Source: Coriobacteriales bacterium (GTDB taxonomy: Bacteria; Actinomycetota; Coriobacteriia; Coriobacteriales; UBA8131). From it: 13,724 nt of DNA. Positions 7,344-13,724 of the stretch are shown in pieces. The translations under genes were made by a program, and so were the position numbers. The stretch lies in NCBI GenBank assembly GCA_031256575.1, contig JAIRQI010000091.1, positions 1 to 13,724 on the forward strand, read 5' to 3'. Position 1 is the first letter of the stretch. The number at the start of each line of letters is the position of its first letter. The notes beneath the pieces were generated by a model. It searched no databases. It was not told the origin of the DNA and saw only the letters and a list, made by a program, of their open reading frames with translations.

Positions 7344-8606
7344 ATGAATCGAGGGATGATGACTCGTTACGATGAATCATTGCGGGTGTTGAAGCTTTCT
7401 TTGGAGAATGGCATCGAAGCTGCTTTGGAGGCCTTTTTCAGGCTCATGCATTACTTTGGTGACCCCCAGGACAACTACCCCAGCGTCCAGATTGCTGGTA
7501 CCAACGGTAAGACATCTACCAGCCGTTATACAGCGGCAATCCTTAAGGCTGCAGGATTCAAGACCGGCCTCTACACCTCTCCGGAGTTGATGTTTTACCC
7601 CGAGCGCCTGGAATTGGAAGGAGCTGTGGTCTCCGATGACCTGTTCGCTGATATCATCCTTGAGACCTGGGATGGTATTCAATCAGCCATCAAGGCCGGT
7701 GTGATCGATTTCATCACCGAGTTCGAGGTACTGACGGCAGCCGCTTTTAGGCTGTTTGATCAGCAAAAAGTGGACTGGGCGGTCTTAGAAGTCGGTTTGG
7801 GAGGGCTTTGGGATGCGACCAGTGTCGTCAATCCCAAGGTAGCAGTAATCACCGGTATCGACCTTGATCATACCCATATTCTGGGTAATACAGTCGAGGA
7901 GATAGCTGTCCAGAAGGCAGCAATCATCAAGTCCGGTAGCTTTGCTGTGCTCGGGCCTGGCACTGCTGATACCCGCCAGGTGTTTTTAGATCGTTGTGCT
8001 GAGGTCGGTGCTGACTACCACATCATCGAGCCTCCCTTCATGGACTTCCGCTACATCGGGCCAGGCTACCAGAAGATGAACATTGCCACGGCCTGGGTAG
8101 CTGCAGAGCACGCCCTAGGCGAGGCAATCTCGCCGGTCACGGTGCAAAAGGCCTTGAACAATCTGGTTGTACCCGGTCGCTTTGAAATACTACGTGACGA
8201 GCCTTTATTGATGATTGATGCTGCTCATAACCCCCAAGCTTCTCAATTTCTGGCTGATGCTCTGCGTGAACGCTTCACCTTCAGCCCAGACGAGCAGGGA
8301 GTACTACGCATCAATGAGATAGACACCTTGCTTCTGGGCATTTTGAGCGACAAGGATACTCGCGGGATCATCGACACCTTGACACCGATGTTTAGACATG
8401 TGGCAGTTACCCAGAGTGCTTCTCCACGGGCCATTGCCCCTGCCGACCTGGCTCAGATGGTCGAAAAATACGACGGTCGCAAGCCCCAGGTCTTTGCATC
8501 GATCGAAGAAGGCTTAGCTGATATCAATGCTCGGAACAGCACAGCCATTGTCACCGGGTCGATTACCATGGCCGGTGAAGCCAAGGCGGTTTTCCTAGGC
8601 AAATAA
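7344..8606 (+). CDS. folC: Folylpolyglutamate synthase / dihydrofolate synthase
   Basis: A cytoplasmic Mur-ligase-type ATP-dependent enzyme that adds glutamate to dihydropteroate and/or to folates. Numbering from 7344, it has the P-loop GTNGKTST (52-59), VGLGG (150-154), ITGIDLDHTHILGNT, the conserved lysine K191 in AVQKAAIIKSG, and D-A-A-H-N-P with H295. Several usual residues differ: TSPEL (E81) for the common TSPHL, and GLGGLWDATS for GLGGRLDATN. The start is uncertain. ATGs at 7344, 7356 and 7359 are in frame and none has a well-spaced Shine-Dalgarno; a start at 7359 (M-T-R-Y-D-E-S) fits the family best. The valS-folC pair is common in Gram-positive bacteria. Whether it does one or both reactions cannot be told from sequence. 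Confidence 0.93.
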   Translation: MNRGMMTRYDESLRVLKLSLENGIEAALEAFFRLMHYFGDPQDNYPSVQIAGTNGKTSTSRYTAAILKAAGFKTGLYTSPELMFYPERLELEGAVVSDDLFADIILETWDGIQSAIKAGVIDFITEFEVLTAAAFRLFDQQKVDWAVLEVGLGGLWDATSVVNPKVAVITGIDLDHTHILGNTVEEIAVQKAAIIKSGSFAVLGPGTADTRQVFLDRCAEVGADYHIIEPPFMDFRYIGPGYQKMNIATAWVAAEHALGEAISPVTVQKALNNLVVPGRFEILRDEPLLMIDAAHNPQASQFLADALRERFTFSPDEQGVLRINEIDTLLLGILSDKDTRGIIDTLTPMFRHVAVTQSASPRAIAPADLAQMVEKYDGRKPQVFASIEEGLADINARNSTAIVTGSITMAGEAKAVFLGK

Positions 8607-8623
8607 CCAGCGTCGCAAGCGAG

Positions 8624-8687
8624 GTCTGATGTGGTGAGGGCACGGCTGGCAAGCATTAGCAAGTTAGCCGAAGGCTTGGCATCAGAC
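8624..8687. repeat. Inverted repeat in the convergent gap
   Basis: Bases 8624-8631 (gtctgatg) are the exact reverse complement of 8680-8687 (catcagac), 48 bases apart. The right arm covers the stop codon of the minus-strand gene. A five-base pair, cggct (8643-8647) with agccg (8666-8670), could form inside it. No good T run is present on either strand, so it is at best a weak bidirectional terminator for folC and the beta-helix gene. The whole gap is only 75 bp. Confidence 0.3.
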
Positions 8688-10172
8688 AGTCAGAGCCGCA
8701 GGTATTCCCATTCCTGCACATTCAGGCTTGGTTGATAGGTAGTCGGCATCGAGAAGCGGGTCGGTTTCGAGCGATCCTGTGTCGCCGTCGATATGGGATT
8801 GCCATTGAGCAAGCCCGCCATTCTCTAGAATGGACCCTGGGCGATAATCTGAAAAGTCAGCAATACTGTTGTCAATGAAATAGCAGTTGTCATTCATTGT
8901 CGGCTTGCCCTCGAGAGCTGAGAGACCACCCAGCTCTGCAGAGTACCTGATCTCTATCATCGGTAGCACGATACTGGCTGGCTGGCAGACGATATTGTGG
9001 TGGATAAGCGGGTTGACATTGGCTGGACGGCCTGCCAAAGGCTCCCAGTCCTGGTAGGAGAGGCCAAAGTATATCGCACTATGATACTGGCCGCCGTTTG
9101 CCACATTGACCAAGGTGTTGTTGTAGACCTCAGCATCTTTGGAAGCGTAGAGGCCAATGCCTTCCCACCCGGTGTCGATAATCAGGTTGTTTCGCACTAT
9201 ACCGTTGATATTCTCGTAATACCTGGGGTTGGAGTTGGTATCAAAGAACTCCGGGCTGGTGTCAAAGCCAATCAGAATCCCGCCTCCGTAAGCCCGTTCT
9301 ATACGGTTGTTCTCAATTATCACGTCGCTTGCGCCACCCTTGGCGTATATCGCATTGGAGCAGATGTCGTGGATATAGTTAAACTGTACGAGCATCTTGT
9401 CGCCATTGACATTGTCGATGCCCTCGGCGTTATCCTCACCGTTCTTGATGTTGGCTGCAAAAGCCTGCCCGGAGTTATAGATCTCGTTGTTTCGGATTGT
9501 GACATCGTTACAGTTGGGCTTGACCTTGATGGTGTCGTAGCGGGAGTCATGCAGAATACAGTCCTCGATGGTGATATTAGATGCCCCAGCTCTGTCTGCC
9601 GGGTCACCCCAATCCCATTTAGTCTCCAGGCCGACACAGTAAAAGCCGCCCATGACCTCGATATTCTTTAACGTACCTCCTGACGAATCGACATCAAAGT
9701 AAACACCGCAGTCTTCCTCAGAGCCGGAGTTGTAGCTGGTTAAATCGATAACTGCCCATTCGTCTTTTGCAGACTTGATAGTAATATTCGGTATTCTGAC
9801 ACGTACGTTCATGCCTTCGCGATAGGTACCGCCCCGCAGGACCAGTGTGTCTCCAGCATCGGCGGTTTCTAAAGCAGTGTTGATGCTCTTGAAGGGTGAG
9901 TCTTTTGAGCCAGTCGCTGTTGAATCATTGCCAGTAGGGGAGACATAGATGCCATCTACCGGGTCATCAGCAGTATTTGCCCGTGGCCCAACAGAGCCGT
10001 CAGTGTTTGGCATACCAGCCACACTGGCAGGGTTATTATTTGAAGTATTGCCTGACTCTGGTATTTCATCATCCGCAGTACAGGCGGTAAGAAAAGTGGT
10101 GGCGGACAGACTTACTGACAAAACAATCGATAATATAACCCTGAGCGACTTGAAACTTGTTCCCTTTTTCAT
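8682..10172 (-). CDS. Secreted lipoprotein with right-handed parallel beta-helix
   Basis: A 496-residue protein and the only minus-strand gene here. It starts with a basic tail and hydrophobic segment ending in the lipobox L28-T-A-C31, so it should be lipid-anchored outside the membrane. A low-complexity Asn/Ser/Asp-rich linker (about 35-72) follows. Residues 74-119 (YVSPTGNDS, SPFKSINTAL, GDTLVLRGGTY) match the DUF1565-like start of many polysaccharide lyases and beta-helix proteins. From about 125 to 400, repeated short units such as NITIEDCILH, DVTIRNNEIY, DVIIENNRIE, NGIVRNNLII and AEVYNNTLVN are typical beta-helix coils. The end (DTGSLETDPLL, then a short tail) is the usual closing motif, so the protein looks complete. 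The fold suggests polysaccharide binding or cleavage, but I see no established catalytic set, so enzyme activity is unproved. A stop codon one triplet upstream fixes the start; the Shine-Dalgarno is poor. Confidence 0.88.
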   Translation of the reverse strand: MKKGTSFKSLRVILSIVLSVSLSATTFLTACTADDEIPESGNTSNNNPASVAGMPNTDGSVGPRANTADDPVDGIYVSPTGNDSTATGSKDSPFKSINTALETADAGDTLVLRGGTYREGMNVRVRIPNITIKSAKDEWAVIDLTSYNSGSEEDCGVYFDVDSSGGTLKNIEVMGGFYCVGLETKWDWGDPADRAGASNITIEDCILHDSRYDTIKVKPNCNDVTIRNNEIYNSGQAFAANIKNGEDNAEGIDNVNGDKMLVQFNYIHDICSNAIYAKGGASDVIIENNRIERAYGGGILIGFDTSPEFFDTNSNPRYYENINGIVRNNLIIDTGWEGIGLYASKDAEVYNNTLVNVANGGQYHSAIYFGLSYQDWEPLAGRPANVNPLIHHNIVCQPASIVLPMIEIRYSAELGGLSALEGKPTMNDNCYFIDNSIADFSDYRPGSILENGGLAQWQSHIDGDTGSLETDPLLDADYLSTKPECAGMGIPAALTV

Positions 10173-10313
10173 CCCTTACTGCTTTCTACTCTTTGGCTTA
10201 TTTGTCTGGGCATGACAGAGCCGATATACAGACACAGCTATTTCACGCTTTCAAGTATGACAGATACCTGCAATCATTCACTGTTTGGCTAGATATTGGT
10301 GTTCGCGTTGACA

Positions 10314-10335
10314 CTTGCCTGATTCAAGCCTGATT
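10314..10335. repeat. Tandem 11-bp direct repeat, possible operator
   Basis: cttgcctgatt (10314-10324) is followed directly by caagcctgatt (10325-10335). They match at 9 of 11 positions, including an exact eight-base gcctgatt. The period is one helical turn and the pair begins one base after the TTGACA box. That position suits a regulator binding the same face of the DNA twice, but no regulator is known and chance cannot be excluded. Confidence 0.35.
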
Positions 10336-10493
10336 TTGGGCCAGATACTAATGCTTTACCCTCGCTCGCGGCTAGGCTGGCAATTTGTTAGAATGGAGCG
10401 ACGCTTTCCGTGCGTAAAAGCGGTAAGGTGTTACTTATTGGTAGAACAGTCCTACCAGAGCAAGTCTGTGTGTGTGAAAACAGACAGGTGGAT

Positions 10494-10500
10494 AAGAGGA
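10494..10500 (+). promoter_or_regulatory. Ribosome binding site fixing the zinc-ribbon gene start
   Basis: AAGAGGA lies five bases before the ATG at 10506. An in-frame ATG at 10410 would add 32 residues that resemble nothing and would lack a Shine-Dalgarno, so 10506 is preferred. It places a hydrophobic helix near the N-terminus, as expected for this kind of protein. Confidence 0.75.
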
Positions 10501-10505
10501 AGTCC

Positions 10506-10940
10506 ATGGGCCTAAGCGAAGTGTTGGAATCGGTCATTACCCCAGAGATGCGGATGTTTGCCATCGGCATCGTACTGCTTATTGCCCTGCTCTACCTGAT
10601 CTCCCTGATCTGGGTGATCCGCGACTCTTATCTACGGGGAGCCAACCCTATCGTCTGGGGACTGATCGGTCTTATCCCCTTTCTTGGTGCTTTTACCTAC
10701 TCGATGCTTCGTCCGCCGATGCTGCTCTCCGACCGTGATGAGCAGGATTTGGACTTTACTTTAAAACAACGTCAGCTGATGCAGTACGGAGAATGTGCAA
10801 ACTGCGGCTATCCGGTAGAACGTGAATACCTGATGTGCCCGCAGTGCGGTACTCAGCTGCGCAACGAGTGCAAATCCTGCGGCCACGCTTTGAATCCAGA
10901 GTGGAAGGTCTGCCCCTACTGCTGCACTCCAGTGAACTGA
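10506..10940 (+). CDS. Small membrane protein with C-terminal double zinc ribbon
   Basis: A 144-residue protein. Residues about 17-37 form a strong transmembrane helix. It is followed by WVIRDSYLRGANPIVWGLIGLIPFLG and YSMLRPP, which resembles the PLDc_N-type module (W-x-x-RDA-x-x-RG-x-N ... YxLxRP) found at the N-terminus of many small actinobacterial membrane proteins; this part supplies the second helix. After a charged linker, eight cysteines form two CxxC pairs per ribbon: CANCG with CPQCG, then CKSCG with CPYCC. Both ribbons should bind zinc on the cytoplasmic side. The function is not known. It sits 31 bp before thrS on the same strand with no terminator between them, so the two are probably co-transcribed. 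A membrane-tethered interaction or sensing role is only a guess. Confidence 0.85.
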   Translation: MGLSEVLESVITPEMRMFAIGIVLLIALLYLISLIWVIRDSYLRGANPIVWGLIGLIPFLGAFTYSMLRPPMLLSDRDEQDLDFTLKQRQLMQYGECANCGYPVEREYLMCPQCGTQLRNECKSCGHALNPEWKVCPYCCTPVN

Positions 10941-10971
10941 CCTCATCCCACAAAGTAGAAAGAAGCTGGAA

Positions 10972-12888
10972 ATGAATATCCATTTACCCGACGGCTCAAC
11001 TGTTCAGCTGTCTGAGCAGGCTAACGCTCATGACCTGGCCATGAGTATAGGCCCGGGCCTGGCCAAGTCGGCTATCGCTGCCCGTGTCAACGGTCATCTG
11101 GTCGATCTCTCACATGCATTGTCCGATGATGATTCGGTACAAATCATCACCAAGCAGTCAAACGAGGCGCTGGACCTGCTGCGCCATTCTACTGCCCATA
11201 TTATGGCTGCGGCTGTCCAGGACCTGTTTCCGGGAACCCAGTTCGGTGTCGGGCCCGACATCGAGGATGGCTTTTACTACGATATCTTAGCTCCCCGGCA
11301 GCTCTCTACCGAGGATTTTCAGGCTATCGAGGCCCGTATGGCTGAAATCATCGCTCGCGCCCAGCCCTTCGTACGCAGCGAGTTATCGCTGTCTGAGGCC
11401 CAGGAACTCTTCTCTGACCAGCATCTGAAGCTGGAGTTGATTGCCGAGCTTGACCCAGAGGAGGTCATCTCGGCCTACCGACTGGGTAGCTTTGTAGACT
11501 TCTGCCGTGGCCCGCATCTACCAGATGCTTCGTATCTGCCAGCCTTCAAGCTGACCAAGCTGGCTGGTGCCTACTGGCGCGGCGATTCCGACCGCGAAGT
11601 CTTACAGAGGCTTTACGGCACGGCCTGGTTCTCTCAGGCAGACTTGGATGACTACCTGACGCGCATGGAAGAAGCGGAGAAGCGCGACCACCGTAAACTC
11701 GGTCGTGATCTGGGCATCTATATCACTGATGAGCGAGCCGGGGTTGGCTTACCGCTCTACCTGCCGGCAGGTGCCCGGGTCATCCGGACCATGCAGGAAT
11801 GGCTACGTCGCGACCTCTACCAGCGCGGTTATGAAGAGGTCATCACCCCTCACATCTATAATGCCGACCTCTGGAAGATCAGTGGGCACTACGATTTCTA
11901 CCACGACAATATGTACTTCTTCGAGATCGACGAGAGTGAAGAGAAAGACAGAAGCAAGCTCTCCGAGTATGCCGTGAAGCCGATGAACTGTCCGGGGCAT
12001 GTGCTGCTCTACGACAGCGAGCTACGCAGCTACCGCGACCTGCCATTGCGTTTCTTTGAGTTCGGTACCGTCTACCGCCATGAGATGAGCGGGGTGGTGC
12101 ATGGCTTGCTCAGAGCGCGTGGCTTTACCCAGGACGATGCTCACATCTTCTGCATGCAGGAGCAGGTCGTCGATGAGATTTTGGGCATGCTGGATATCGT
12201 TGACTTCATCATGAATACCTTTGACTTTGAGTATCACGCTGAGATATCAACGCGGCCGGAGAAGTCTATCGGTGATGACGATATCTGGGAATATGCTACT
12301 GAGGCCTTGATGGAAGGCTGCCGTCGGCATGGTCTGGAGTACGAGATCAACGAAGGTGACGGTGCTTTCTATGGCCCGAAGATCGATATCAAGGTCAAAG
12401 ATGCCATCGGCCGCACCTGGCAGTGCTCGACCATCCAGGTCGATTTCAACTTCCCGTCGCGCTTTGAGCTGAGTTATCGTACCGCTGACAATACGGAGGC
12501 TCGGCCTTGGATGTTGCACCGGGCTATCTTCGGATCAATCGAGCGTTTCTTAGGCATCTTGATTGAGCATTATGCTGGAGCGCTGCCGCTCTGGCTGGCT
12601 CCTGTTCAAGTTGCTGTAATCCCGATTGCTGACCGGCATCTCGATTATGCCCGTGAGGTACAGCGCGAGCTGGAGATGGTTCGCGGGCGGGTCGAAGTCT
12701 ATGACCAAAACGAGCCGATGCGGGCCAAGATTGCCAAAGCACAGTTGGCCAAGGTACCGTATATGCTGGTAGTTGGCGATAAGGAAGCCGAAGAGCGTTC
12801 AGTCAGTGTAAGGGATCGTGTAGCCGGTGACCTGGGCGCTCAAGCTTTAGCTGAGTTCATACCGCTGATCCAGGCTGCGGTGCTTTAA
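10972..12888 (+). CDS. thrS: Threonyl-tRNA synthetase
   Basis: A 638-residue class II synthetase that charges tRNA-Thr in the cytoplasm. Domains in order are: TGS (1-60); the N2 editing domain, which clears Ser-tRNA-Thr, with H72-x3-H76 and C178-x3-H182 in DFCRGPHLPD; the catalytic core with motif 2 R369-H-E; zinc ligands C340 (KPMNCPGH), H391 (DDAHIFC) and H516 (PWMLHRA); motif 3 GSIERFLGILIEHYAG; and the C-terminal anticodon-binding domain with VVGDKEAEERSVSVR. All key residues are present and the length is typical. The Shine-Dalgarno before the ATG is weak. No T-box leader is visible upstream. The downstream gene starts 12 bp after its stop, and a strong hairpin lies 34-66 bases beyond the stop. 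Confidence 0.97.
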   Translation: MNIHLPDGSTVQLSEQANAHDLAMSIGPGLAKSAIAARVNGHLVDLSHALSDDDSVQIITKQSNEALDLLRHSTAHIMAAAVQDLFPGTQFGVGPDIEDGFYYDILAPRQLSTEDFQAIEARMAEIIARAQPFVRSELSLSEAQELFSDQHLKLELIAELDPEEVISAYRLGSFVDFCRGPHLPDASYLPAFKLTKLAGAYWRGDSDREVLQRLYGTAWFSQADLDDYLTRMEEAEKRDHRKLGRDLGIYITDERAGVGLPLYLPAGARVIRTMQEWLRRDLYQRGYEEVITPHIYNADLWKISGHYDFYHDNMYFFEIDESEEKDRSKLSEYAVKPMNCPGHVLLYDSELRSYRDLPLRFFEFGTVYRHEMSGVVHGLLRARGFTQDDAHIFCMQEQVVDEILGMLDIVDFIMNTFDFEYHAEISTRPEKSIGDDDIWEYATEALMEGCRRHGLEYEINEGDGAFYGPKIDIKVKDAIGRTWQCSTIQVDFNFPSRFELSYRTADNTEARPWMLHRAIFGSIERFLGILIEHYAGALPLWLAPVQVAVIPIADRHLDYAREVQRELEMVRGRVEVYDQNEPMRAKIAKAQLAKVPYMLVVGDKEAEERSVSVRDRVAGDLGAQALAEFIPLIQAAVL

Positions 12889-12900
12889 AGCTTAATTACC

Positions 12901-13724
12901 ATGCCACCATCTAGACCTTGTACGCTTTGCCCGCGCCAATGCCGGGCAAAGCGTTTTACTGGGGAGACAGGCTATTGCGGAGCTAACAACGAGCTGAAGA
13001 TAGCTCGAGCAGCACTGCATTACTGGGAGGAACCACCGATTTCCGGCGAGCGTGGCTCTGGTGCTGTCTTCTTCAGCAATTGCCCGCTGCGCTGTGTCTA
13101 CTGCCAGAATCACGATATCTCGCAAGCGGGTAGGGGAGAAGCGGTTTCTGTCAGGCGTCTAGCCGATATCTTCAGCGAGCTGGCACTCCAAGGTGCTCTG
13201 AACATCAACCTGGTGACAGCGACCCAATACACCGAAGAAGTCATCGAAGCCGTCGTGATAGCCCGCGAGGCTGGCTTGCGGCTACCAATAATCTGGAACA
13301 GCTCGGCATACGAGACACGCAATTTGGTTGAAAGCCTGGCTGGTACGGTCGATGCCTGGCTGTTCGACTACCGCTATTCCAGTAAAACCCTAGCCAAGCA
13401 GTACTCCAATGCCCCTGATTACCCCGAGATTGCCCGAGATGCTCTGGTAGTAGCAGTTCAACAGGCTGGTAAATATCACTTGGATGATTCTGGCTTGTTG
13501 GTCAGCGGTGTTGTAGTGCGGTTCTTGTTGTTACCCGGGCAATTGACTGATACCATCAACTGTCTGGACACTGTCTACAGCCTGCTTGGCGACCAGGTCT
13601 GCTATTCGTTGATGAGCCAATACACCGCTCCTGATGGAATCGCAGCTACATATCCAGAACTAGCAGGGCCAATCCGCCAATGGGACTACGACCTGTTCGT
13701 CGATCACGCTCTCAGCTTGAACCT
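12901..13724 (+). CDS. PflX-like radical SAM protein, 5' part
   Basis: The frame is open from the ATG at 12901 to the window edge (274 complete codons), so the gene is cut at its 3' end. The protein belongs to the PflX/COG1313 group related to pyruvate formate-lyase activating enzymes. The radical SAM cluster ligands are C61-P-L-R-C65-V-Y-C68, with the usual QN after them. N-terminal cysteines C7, C10, C14 and C26 (CTLCPRQC and GYCG) are conserved in the group and may bind a second metal site. ALHYWEEPPISGERGSGAVFF, NINLVTATQY, the N-S-S-A-Y-E-T segment and SNAPDYPEIARDAL also match. Small departures are VTATQY for the usual VTPTHY and VRFLLLPG for an RHLVLPG-like strand. No glycyl-radical substrate gene is in view, so the target is unknown. 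There is no Shine-Dalgarno, and 12 bp separate it from thrS. Confidence 0.88.
   Translation, partial: MPPSRPCTLCPRQCRAKRFTGETGYCGANNELKIARAALHYWEEPPISGERGSGAVFFSNCPLRCVYCQNHDISQAGRGEAVSVRRLADIFSELALQGALNINLVTATQYTEEVIEAVVIAREAGLRLPIIWNSSAYETRNLVESLAGTVDAWLFDYRYSSKTLAKQYSNAPDYPEIARDALVVAVQQAGKYHLDDSGLLVSGVVVRFLLLPGQLTDTINCLDTVYSLLGDQVCYSLMSQYTAPDGIAATYPELAGPIRQWDYDLFVDHALSLN
12922..12957 (+). terminator. Terminator-like hairpin inside the start of the PflX-like gene
   Basis: acgctttgcccg (12922-12933) pairs perfectly over 12 bp with cgggcaaagcgt (12943-12954). The loop is nine bases and the stem runs into TTTT (12954-12957). The shape is that of an intrinsic terminator, with a short U tract. 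It begins 34 bases after the thrS stop and lies within codons 8-19 of the next gene, which includes conserved cysteines. It could serve as the thrS terminator, as an attenuator released by translating ribosomes, or as an mRNA 3'-end stabiliser. Confidence 0.6.

Larger units (their letters stand above)
10173..10505. promoter_or_regulatory. Divergent intergenic region, presumed promoters
   Basis: A gene-free stretch of 333 bp lies between the minus-strand lipoprotein gene and the plus-strand zinc-ribbon gene, so it should carry both promoters. On the plus strand a perfect TTGACA stands at 10308-10313, but no good -10 box follows at 16-18 bp. A TAGAAT (10389-10394) resembles a -10 box without a matching -35. 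On the minus strand, TTGAAA (complement of 10249-10254) followed by TGTATA (complement of 10225-10230) at 18 bp is a weak candidate for the lipoprotein gene. ATGACAGA occurs twice, at 10212 and 10257. I see no T-box or riboswitch fold and no convincing reading frame. Confidence 0.5.

Noticed and set aside
8997..9671. Open frame of 224 codons on the plus strand inside the beta-helix gene
   Set aside because: It is antisense to repeated beta-helix coils; its valine-rich translation follows from the complementary asparagine and isoleucine codons.
9300..10000. Repeated DNA units in the beta-helix gene as a satellite or CRISPR array
   Set aside because: The repetition is at the protein level with degenerate DNA; there are no identical repeats with regular spacers.
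8682..10172. Confident assignment as pectate lyase PL9 or alginate/chondroitin lyase PL6
   Set aside because: The fold is clear, but I could not place the catalytic lysine, arginine and calcium ligands of either family, so only the fold is called.
10410..10505. Longer N-terminus for the zinc-ribbon protein starting at 10410
   Set aside because: No Shine-Dalgarno, non-family sequence, and AAGAGGA sits correctly before 10506.
10173..10505. T-box or other leader riboswitch for the zinc-ribbon/thrS transcript
   Set aside because: No T-box consensus (AGGGTGGNACCGCG-like) or stable leader hairpin could be found.

Overview
The window reads as a bacterial chromosome segment with dense, mostly plus-strand housekeeping genes, moderate-to-high GC (judged by eye, not counted), ATG starts and short or overlapping gene junctions. 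I read the organism as an anaerobe-like Gram-positive. An actinobacterial lineage such as Coriobacteriia is my best guess, with Clostridia as the alternative. The basis is the valS-folC order, the style of the ThrRS and FolC sequences, the purine-nucleoside (BMP-type) ABC importer and a PflX-type radical SAM gene. This placement is inference and could be wrong.

Region 1 (1-4506) is a nucleoside importer: the 3' end of a BMP-family substrate-binding lipoprotein gene, a hairpin terminator or attenuator, then a double-domain ATPase and two permeases joined by 4-bp and 1-bp overlaps. Region 2 (4524-8606) continues on the same strand with only 17 bp between the second permease and valS (valyl-tRNA synthetase), then folC (folylpolyglutamate/dihydrofolate synthase). 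The five genes from the ATPase to folC could be one transcript. Region 3 (8607-10172) holds the only minus-strand gene: a secreted lipoprotein with a right-handed parallel beta-helix, convergent to folC. Region 4 (10173-10505) is the only long gene-free stretch, between two divergent genes, and should contain both promoters. Region 5 (10506-13724) carries a small two-helix membrane protein with a double zinc ribbon, thrS (threonyl-tRNA synthetase), and the 5' part of a PflX-like radical SAM gene that runs off the window.

Most of the window is ordinary core metabolism and translation. I do not see a new defence, mobile or biosynthetic system, and there are no tRNAs, rRNAs, insertion sequences or CRISPR repeats. 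The points that deserve a second look are: a perfect 12-bp terminator-like hairpin inside the first codons of the PflX-like gene; a valyl-tRNA synthetase whose KMSKS loop reads IMSKS and which carries a low-complexity linker; a transporter ATPase whose first ABC signature is eroded; the beta-helix lipoprotein sitting alone in opposite orientation; and the membrane zinc-ribbon protein leading into thrS.
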